From G965220205 sp965220205 (GTDB lineage: Bacteria; Chloroflexota; Dehalococcoidia; Lucifugimonadales; Australimonadaceae), in the NCBI GenBank assembly GCA_965220205.1, contig OZ244812.1, forward strand, positions 124,001-188,000: DNA of 64,000 nt, given 5' to 3'. Shown piece after piece: positions 58,893 through 64,000 of the stretch. Every line of letters starts with the position of its first letter. Position 1 is the stretch's first letter. The notes under the pieces were generated by a model. It was not told where the DNA came from. It saw only the letters and a list, made by a program, of their open reading frames with translations, and made no database searches. A program made the position numbers and the translations under genes.

Positions 58893-59362
58893 GATGATCT
58901 GCTTTCTAGAGCGCCCGGCGCCGGCGCTCGAGCTCATGGCTTGCTCTGCGTTGCGGGCGTTCACGAGGATTCCTGCGCCGCCGCTCAGTTCGACCGTACC
59001 ACCGAGCGCGGCAACGGTCAACGCGCCGTTTTCTAGGCCACGGCCTTACGGAAAGCCAGCAATGCGGCTGCTCTTGGGGGGTCGCTACTGGCTCCAAGGG
59101 CTGATCTCAGCGGCATGGTGTCGGGCCAAGAGCAGCCGTATGCCAAGCGGTTGTTAGGGGAACGCGAACGCGCGGCTAAGGCGCTCCGCTCGATGGGGGC
59201 CGCGTGGGGATGCGCGGGGGCTTCCGCCGTCGGTGGGCGCTCGTTGACACTCCTCCGCGCCGTCCGTAGACTCGTTCGCAGACGTTCGCGGCGGCCTGGC
59301 GGCCCGTGCGCCGTTCCCCTCTCCGACCGCATGGCCGCCCACGCCGCGCAGAGGCCCTCCCC
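58893..59362. other. Divergent upstream region of otsA and alaS
   Basis: No supportable gene beyond the uncertain otsA start. It carries a 13-bp inverted repeat (59065-59138). T-box motifs were sought and not seen. Promoters of both genes should lie here. Confidence 0.5.
59065..59138 (+). promoter_or_regulatory. Perfect 13-bp inverted repeat upstream of alaS
   Basis: CGGCTGCTCTTGG (59065-59077) and CCAAGAGCAGCCG (59126-59138), with a 48-nt spacer. In RNA it would form a 13-bp stem closing a loop; as DNA it is a large palindrome. It starts about 300 nt before the alaS start codon and 17 nt outside the open frame of otsA. Role inferred only. Confidence 0.5.
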
Positions 59363-62014
59363 TTGACTACCCAGCGCCCGTTCACCGGCGACGAGATTCG
59401 CGCCGCATACCTGCGCTTCTTTGAAGAGCGCGGCCACCTCGTGATGCCCAGCGCCTCGCTGATTCCGGCCGGCGACCCGACGCTGCTGCTGACATCAGCC
59501 GGCATGGTGCCGTTCAAGCCCTACTACGCCGGCGACGAAACGCCGCCCAACCGGCGGCTCGTCTCCGCGCAGAAGTGCTTCCGCACGACGGATATCGATC
59601 TGGTCGGCGACTACACCCACAACACTATGTTCGAGATGCTGGGCAACTTCAGCATCGGCGACTACTTCAAGCGCGAGACGATCCAGTGGGCGTGGGAGTT
59701 CTGCACGGAGGTGCTGCGCTTCGACCCGCAGCTGCTGTGGGTGACGGTTCACGACTCGGACGACGAGGCGTTCGCCATCTGGCGCGACGAGGTGGGCGTG
59801 CCCGAGCAGCACATCTCGCGCTGCGGCGACGCCGACAACTTCTGGGGCCCCGCGGGCGACGAGGGCGCGTGCGGCCCGTCGAGCGAGATCCACTACGACC
59901 GTCATCCCGACGCCGACCCGAACGCGACGCCTTGCCACGACCCCGCAGGACGCTTCGTCGAGATATGGAACCTCGTCTTCCCGCAGTTCTACCAGGCGCC
60001 GGACGGCTCGCGGACAGACCTGCCCGCGCCGGGCATCGACACCGGCCTGGGCCTCGAGCGCGTCGCCGCCATCATCCAGGACGTGCCGTCGGCGTACGAG
60101 ACGGACCTGCTCGCGCCCATACGCCAGCGCGTCGAGCAGCTGTCGGGGAGGACGTATGGCCACGACCCGGAAGTTGACTACGCTATCCGCGTGGTGACCG
60201 AGCACTCGCGCAGCGCGGCGTTCCTCATCGCGGACGGGGTTGTGCCGGCCAACGAGGGCAGGGGGTATGTCCTACGCCGCGTAATCCGCCGCGCCATCCG
60301 GTTCGCGCGCAAGCTGGGCATCGACGGAGCCTTTCTGGGCCCCGTCGCGGGCGCGATTGTCGCCCGCATGGGCGACCGCTACCCCGAGCTGCGCGAGCAT
60401 GAGCGGTTCGTGCTCCGGAGCCTGGCTGCTGAAGAGGAGCGGTTTGAGGAGGCGATCGCGCTCGGCATGCCGCTGCTCGAGGAGAAGTTGGCGCTCGGGA
60501 CGACGGTGGCAGGCGAGGACGCGTTCCTCCTATACGACACCTACGGCTTCCCCCTCGAGCTCACCCAAGAGATCGCTCGCGAGCACGGGCTGGATGTTGA
60601 TGTTGAGGGCTTCCAGCGCGAGATGAACGCTCAACGGGAGCGGGGGCGGGCCGCCGCACGGTTCAGCGGCGCTCGCGACCTCAACCGCGTGTACGAGGCG
60701 CTCGGCGCGCCCCCGACCGCGTTTGTCGGGTACGACGCTCTGGAGGCCGACGCTCGCGTCGTGGGCTTGCTCAAGGACAACGAATGGGCGCCAGTGGCCG
60801 AGGAGGGCGACGAGGTGGATATCGTCCTCGACCGGACGCCCTTCTACGCCGAGGGGGGAGGACAGGTCGGCGATACGGGGACCATCGTCGCGGCCGGCGG
60901 GACGGCCCGCGTGGACGACACGCAACGACCCGTCGGCGACTTCATCGCGCACCGCGCCACGGTCACGAGCGGCTCTATCGCCGTCGGCGGCGAGGCGCGC
61001 GCGGCGGTCGATAGGGAGCGGCGGCTCGACGTGATGCGGAACCACACGGCGACCCACCTGCTGCACGCCGTGCTCCGCGATGCGCTCGGCTCGCACGTGC
61101 GCCAGGCCGGTTCGCTCGTGGCGCCGGACCGCCTGCGCTTCGACTTCACACACGTTGCCGCCGTTAGCCCCGCCGAGATCGCGGAGATCGAGCGGATCGT
61201 CAACGAGCGTATCCGCAGCGACTTGGGCGTGGTCAAGCGGGAGGAGGCGCAGCGAGACGCGCTGGCCCGCGGCGCGCTCGCCTTCTTCGGCGAGCGGTAT
61301 GGCGACACGGTGCGCACGGTGTCCATCGGCGAGCCGGGCGAGGCGAACGCCGAGGGTCCCGCGAGCTTCGAGTTGTGCGGCGGCACGCACCTCGACCGCA
61401 CCGGGCAGATCGGGTTCTTCCACGTCGTGAGCGAGAGCAGCGTGGGCACTGGGGTGAGACGCATCGAGGCGGTCACCGGACGGGGAAGCGAGGCGTTCAT
61501 CGCCGGACGTCTGCGGGCGCTCGACGAGGTGGCGGCGAGGTTGCGCTCGACGGTCGACGAGGCGCCGCAGCGCGTCGAGGCGCTGCAGGCGCAGGTGGAG
61601 GAGGCGAGGCGGGGCGCCTCGGCGGGGCAACGCGATGCCTCCCTGCGCGAGGCGGAACAACTGCTTATCCAAGCGCAAGACGTGAACGGCGTGAAGGTGC
61701 TTGCGGCGACCTCGTCAGCTCCCGACGCCGACGCGCTGCGCGCCACCGGCGACTGGCTGCGGGACAAGCTGGGGAGCGCCATCGTCGTACTCGGGGGCGT
61801 GTTCGCCGACCGTCCGTCGGTGATCGCGATGGTGACGCCTGACCTGGTCGACCGTGGGTTCAACGCCGGGGACATCGTGAAGGCGGCGGCGGCGCCGATG
61901 GGCGGCGGCGGCGGCGGCAGGCCGCAGCTCGCTCAGGCCGGCGGCAAGGAGCCCGGGAAGCTGGGCGAGGCGCTCGAAGCGGCCGTGGCCTCCGTCCGCG
62001 ACCGCGCCGGATAG
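59363..62014 (+). CDS. alaS: Alanyl-tRNA synthetase
   Basis: 883 residues from TTG at 59363 (TTQRPFTGDEIRAAYLRFFE). Class II catalytic motifs: RTTDIDLVGDYTHNTMFEML and NFSIGDYFKRETIQWAWEF; GIDTGLGLERVAA (motif 3). The editing domain has NHTATHLLHAVL (about residue 560) and ELCGGTHLDR (about 672), with all zinc-binding His and Cys. The C-terminal domain with a glycine run near residue 850 (GGGGGGR) completes it. Length is as expected. ruvX follows 2 bp after the stop. Confidence 0.96.
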   Translation: MTTQRPFTGDEIRAAYLRFFEERGHLVMPSASLIPAGDPTLLLTSAGMVPFKPYYAGDETPPNRRLVSAQKCFRTTDIDLVGDYTHNTMFEMLGNFSIGDYFKRETIQWAWEFCTEVLRFDPQLLWVTVHDSDDEAFAIWRDEVGVPEQHISRCGDADNFWGPAGDEGACGPSSEIHYDRHPDADPNATPCHDPAGRFVEIWNLVFPQFYQAPDGSRTDLPAPGIDTGLGLERVAAIIQDVPSAYETDLLAPIRQRVEQLSGRTYGHDPEVDYAIRVVTEHSRSAAFLIADGVVPANEGRGYVLRRVIRRAIRFARKLGIDGAFLGPVAGAIVARMGDRYPELREHERFVLRSLAAEEERFEEAIALGMPLLEEKLALGTTVAGEDAFLLYDTYGFPLELTQEIAREHGLDVDVEGFQREMNAQRERGRAAARFSGARDLNRVYEALGAPPTAFVGYDALEADARVVGLLKDNEWAPVAEEGDEVDIVLDRTPFYAEGGGQVGDTGTIVAAGGTARVDDTQRPVGDFIAHRATVTSGSIAVGGEARAAVDRERRLDVMRNHTATHLLHAVLRDALGSHVRQAGSLVAPDRLRFDFTHVAAVSPAEIAEIERIVNERIRSDLGVVKREEAQRDALARGALAFFGERYGDTVRTVSIGEPGEANAEGPASFELCGGTHLDRTGQIGFFHVVSESSVGTGVRRIEAVTGRGSEAFIAGRLRALDEVAARLRSTVDEAPQRVEALQAQVEEARRGASAGQRDASLREAEQLLIQAQDVNGVKVLAATSSAPDADALRATGDWLRDKLGSAIVVLGGVFADRPSVIAMVTPDLVDRGFNAGDIVKAAAAPMGGGGGGRPQLAQAGGKEPGKLGEALEAAVASVRDRAG

Positions 62015-62016
62015 CG

Positions 62017-62451
62017 GTGCGACTGCTGGGCATCGACGTCGGCGAACGGCGCATCGGCGTCGCGGCGGGCGACACCGAATCGTCGATTGCGGTCCCCGTG
62101 GGAGTCGTGGAGCGCTCAGGGACCGACGCCGACTTCGATGCGGTGCTCGAGTACGCTGCGTCGCGCGAGGCCGAGGCCATCGTCGCGGGCATGCCGCTCA
62201 CCTTGCGGGGCGCCGTCGGACCGCAGGCGGAGTCGGTGGCGCGTTTCGTCGAGGAGCTGCGGCGTCGCACGCTGCTGTTCGTAACGACCGTGGACGAACG
62301 GCTGACGACGGTAGAGGCGGAGCGGCGGATGCGAGAGTCGCCGCGTCCAGCCAGGCGCGGCCGCAGCCAGCCTTCCCCCAAAGGGGCGCTCGATGCGGCT
62401 GCCGCGACGCTCATCTTGCAGTCGTACTTGGACGCGCAGCGGGCGCGCTGA
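62017..62451 (+). CDS. ruvX: RuvX/YqgF-family RNase H-fold nuclease
   Basis: 144 residues from GTG at 62017. RLLGIDVGERRIGVAAGDTE carries the first acidic site, EAIVAGMPLTLRGAVGPQAE the GxP loop, VDERLTTVEAERRM the second, and GALDAAAATLILQSYLD the final Asp. YqgF processes 16S rRNA ends or resolves Holliday junctions in different bacteria. The alaS-ruvX order is common across bacteria. Confidence 0.92.
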   Translation: MRLLGIDVGERRIGVAAGDTESSIAVPVGVVERSGTDADFDAVLEYAASREAEAIVAGMPLTLRGAVGPQAESVARFVEELRRRTLLFVTTVDERLTTVEAERRMRESPRPARRGRSQPSPKGALDAAAATLILQSYLDAQRAR

Positions 62452-62554
62452 TTGTTGCGGCGTTGCACGTCCTGCGCGCCGCCACCCCCAAGCGCCGGGC
62501 GAGCGACGAATCGAAGCGTTTTCGCCGCTTGCGCGTGGCCGATAGAATACGGGC

Positions 62555-63412
62555 ATGGATTCACGGTGGTACGGAACGGCCGGGGCGTCGCTGATAGCAG
62601 TGGCGGTGAGCGTTAGGTATGTCGCCAAGTGGCGCCGCCACCGCTCGCTGCGGCGGCGCGCTCAGGGTGACCGCGGCGTGGGCGGACGGCTGTTCATCGG
62701 ACTGGACCTGACCGACCCGACGGCCGCGAAGAAGCGTCCCTGCGATATCGCGGTCCTGGACGCGGAGTTGGCGTGCACCTTCCACCTGTGGAACTACGCC
62801 GAGGACGGTCGCGGCATCATCCCGTCGCGGGCCTTGGGCCGCGGGTTCATCCTCGCTATCGACGGTCCGCAGGGCCTCGCCGGCGTTCCCGATGCGGTGA
62901 TGCGCCTGTCGGAGCAGATCGTGAACGCGCCGGGTCGTACTCCTTACACCTTCCCCAAGAAGGGGACCCCGTACGCAGGGTTCATCACCGGGAGCGTCAA
63001 GCTCTTCCACCGGCTCGTCACCAGCGGGAGCCGGTTCCGGTTGCTCGGGCTCAAGGGCATCGCAGCGGCGGACGCTAATGTGATCGAGGTATTCCCCGGC
63101 GGGGCTTGGCGGATCGTGGCGGACGCGCCGCTGCCCGCGAAACGATTACTCGACGGCCGCAAGGCGCGCCATGAACTCCTCCAGAAGCTTGGCTTGCGGT
63201 TCGAGTCCAACGAGCTGCCGACGGTGGACCAGCTCGACGCGGCGATGGCTGCGTGGGTCGCGTATTGCTTCGATCAAGGGGAGTCGCGCGCGGAGGGTCC
63301 CGCGCCGGAGCTCGACGAGGCGGCTGGGGTCGTGCGGGAGGGCTACATCGTACAGCCCGCGCCTGCGCCCGCAGCGCCTCCCGAGGCCGTCCACGCGGTC
63401 GCGCCAGTCTAG
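62555..63412 (+). CDS. DUF429 family protein with N-terminal membrane helix
   Basis: 285 residues. Residues 5-25 (WYGTAGASLIAVAVSVRYVA) are one hydrophobic segment, then a basic linker. DUF429 follows: LFIGLDLTDPTAAKKRPCDI, AIDGPQGLAG, RTPYTFPKKGTPYAGF, NVIEVFPGGAWRIV and RHELLQKLGLRF. The family is a predicted RNase H-fold nuclease. The C-terminus is Ala/Pro-rich. Convergent to nothing; precedes aroC by 70 bp. Confidence 0.82.
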   Translation: MDSRWYGTAGASLIAVAVSVRYVAKWRRHRSLRRRAQGDRGVGGRLFIGLDLTDPTAAKKRPCDIAVLDAELACTFHLWNYAEDGRGIIPSRALGRGFILAIDGPQGLAGVPDAVMRLSEQIVNAPGRTPYTFPKKGTPYAGFITGSVKLFHRLVTSGSRFRLLGLKGIAAADANVIEVFPGGAWRIVADAPLPAKRLLDGRKARHELLQKLGLRFESNELPTVDQLDAAMAAWVAYCFDQGESRAEGPAPELDEAAGVVREGYIVQPAPAPAAPPEAVHAVAPV

Positions 63413-63482
63413 GCGCCGGCTGGCCGGTAGGCGGTCGGCAGGCTGTTGGTAGAATGTCAGGCGAGCGATAGGAGAACAGACC

Positions 63483-64000
63483 ATGATCCGGTTTATGACA
63501 GCAGGCGAGTCGCACGGCCCGGGGCTCGTCGCGTTGCTCGAAGGGCTGCCCGCCGGCATCCGCGTCACCGAGGCGTATATCCGGGAGGACCTGGCGCGCC
63601 GGCAGGCGGGGTACGGCCGCGGCGGCCGGATGCAGATCGAGACCGACTACGCCGTCCTCCAGGCCGGCGTGCGGCACGGGCGCACCATGGGCGGCGCGCC
63701 CGTCGCCATGCTCATCGAGAACCGTGACCACACGACAGGGAACGGCCCCGACGGCAAGCCGTGGACCCACACGATGAGCAGCCACCCCGTCGAGGACGAG
63801 GTGACGCCGATCCATCGTCTCCGTCCCGGGCACGCCGACACGCCGGGCGTCAGCAAGTATCAGACCGAGGACGCCCGAGACATCCTCGAGCGGTCCAGCG
63901 CGCGGGAGAGCGCGGCGCGGGTGGCCGCCGGCGCCATATGCCGGGCCTTCCTCGCCGAGTTCGGGGTCGAGACCCACAGCCGCGTCCTGAACATCGGCGG
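63483..64000 (+). CDS. aroC: Chorismate synthase, 3' end outside window
   Basis: ATG at 63483; the frame is open to the window end (172 residues visible). MTAGESHGPGLVALLEGLPA is the family's first signature, and RRQAGYGRGGRMQIETD, GRTMGGAPVAMLIENRD and RPGHADTPGVSKY follow. LERSSARESAARVAAGAICR is the next conserved block. FMN-dependent last step of the shikimate pathway; aroA is 58 kb away at the other end of the window. Confidence 0.95.
   Translation, partial: MIRFMTAGESHGPGLVALLEGLPAGIRVTEAYIREDLARRQAGYGRGGRMQIETDYAVLQAGVRHGRTMGGAPVAMLIENRDHTTGNGPDGKPWTHTMSSHPVEDEVTPIHRLRPGHADTPGVSKYQTEDARDILERSSARESAARVAAGAICRAFLAEFGVETHSRVLNIG

Noticed and set aside
57453..59036. 527-codon plus-strand frame opposite otsA
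   Set aside because: Mirror of otsA with no motif; otsA carries all GT20 signatures.
59040..59362. T-box riboswitch before alaS
   Set aside because: No TGGNACCGCG-type antiterminator sequence or specifier stem is found; only the long inverted repeat is notable.

Overview
The window is a GC-rich, gene-dense bacterial chromosome segment. The gene set points to Chloroflexota, most likely a SAR202/Dehalococcoidia-type lineage: a complete-looking cofG-cofH-cofD-cofC run for coenzyme F420 with an F420-type luciferase-like oxidoreductase next to it, a fused EtfB-EtfA, many CoA, SDR, amidohydrolase and 2-hydroxyacid genes of a heterotroph, GTG/TTG starts and 4-nt start/stop overlaps. The placement is an inference from gene content; no rRNA gene is present.

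Layout. 0-5.2 kb: the 3' part of lutB, lutC, an ABC-F ATPase, gmk and aroA. 5.2-17.2 kb is accessory in character: two toxin-antitoxin modules (VapBC-like, BrnTA-like), several small or unrecognised proteins, an M50 protease, an RsuA/RluB-type pseudouridine synthase with a long repetitive tail, and a four-gene minus-strand operon (13.0-17.2 kb). That operon encodes a PUA/EVE-like+DUF2442 fusion, a DUF4160 protein, an McrB GTPase carrying an N-terminal RRM (RNA-binding) domain, and McrC. It is the best candidate for an undescribed system. 17.3-27.5 kb: amidohydrolase, methyltransferase, MFS exporter, tRNA-Thr(CGU), and a catabolic run of 2-hydroxyacid dehydrogenase, TPP enzyme, cupin and a Rieske-oxygenase homologue that has lost its metal ligands. 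28-33.3 kb: the F420 operon. 33.4-43.5 kb: DtxR-type regulator, esterase, Lrp-like domain protein, substrate-binding lipoprotein, two-subunit CoA-transferase, SDR, phosphotransferase, acyl-CoA ligase and ComM. 43.5-48 kb: an IS5-family element, tandem repeats, the fused ETF and about 1 kb of repeat-rich noncoding DNA. 48-64 kb: 2-hydroxyacid dehydrogenase, Asp-box propeller, SDR, PanE-like reductase, a DUF4143-type ATPase behind five 22-bp repeats, an MscS-OtsB pair, OtsA, alaS, ruvX, a DUF429 protein and the 5' part of aroC.

Two general observations. First, at least four families of short dispersed repeats occupy most intergenic space; one family (R2) supplies the last codons and stop of two genes. 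Second, five genes (brnT, a GNAT gene, a DUF3052 gene, the IS5 transposase and a hydroxyacid dehydrogenase) are broken, and each break is repaired by adding or removing one base in a homopolymer. This looks more like sequencing or assembly error than gene decay. The in-frame TAA inside mcrB is different: it is a substitution, so it is more likely real.

Pathways seen: lactate oxidation (LutBC), shikimate (aroA, aroC), F420 synthesis, trehalose synthesis plus mechanosensitive release, ETF-linked electron transfer, and type IV-like restriction.
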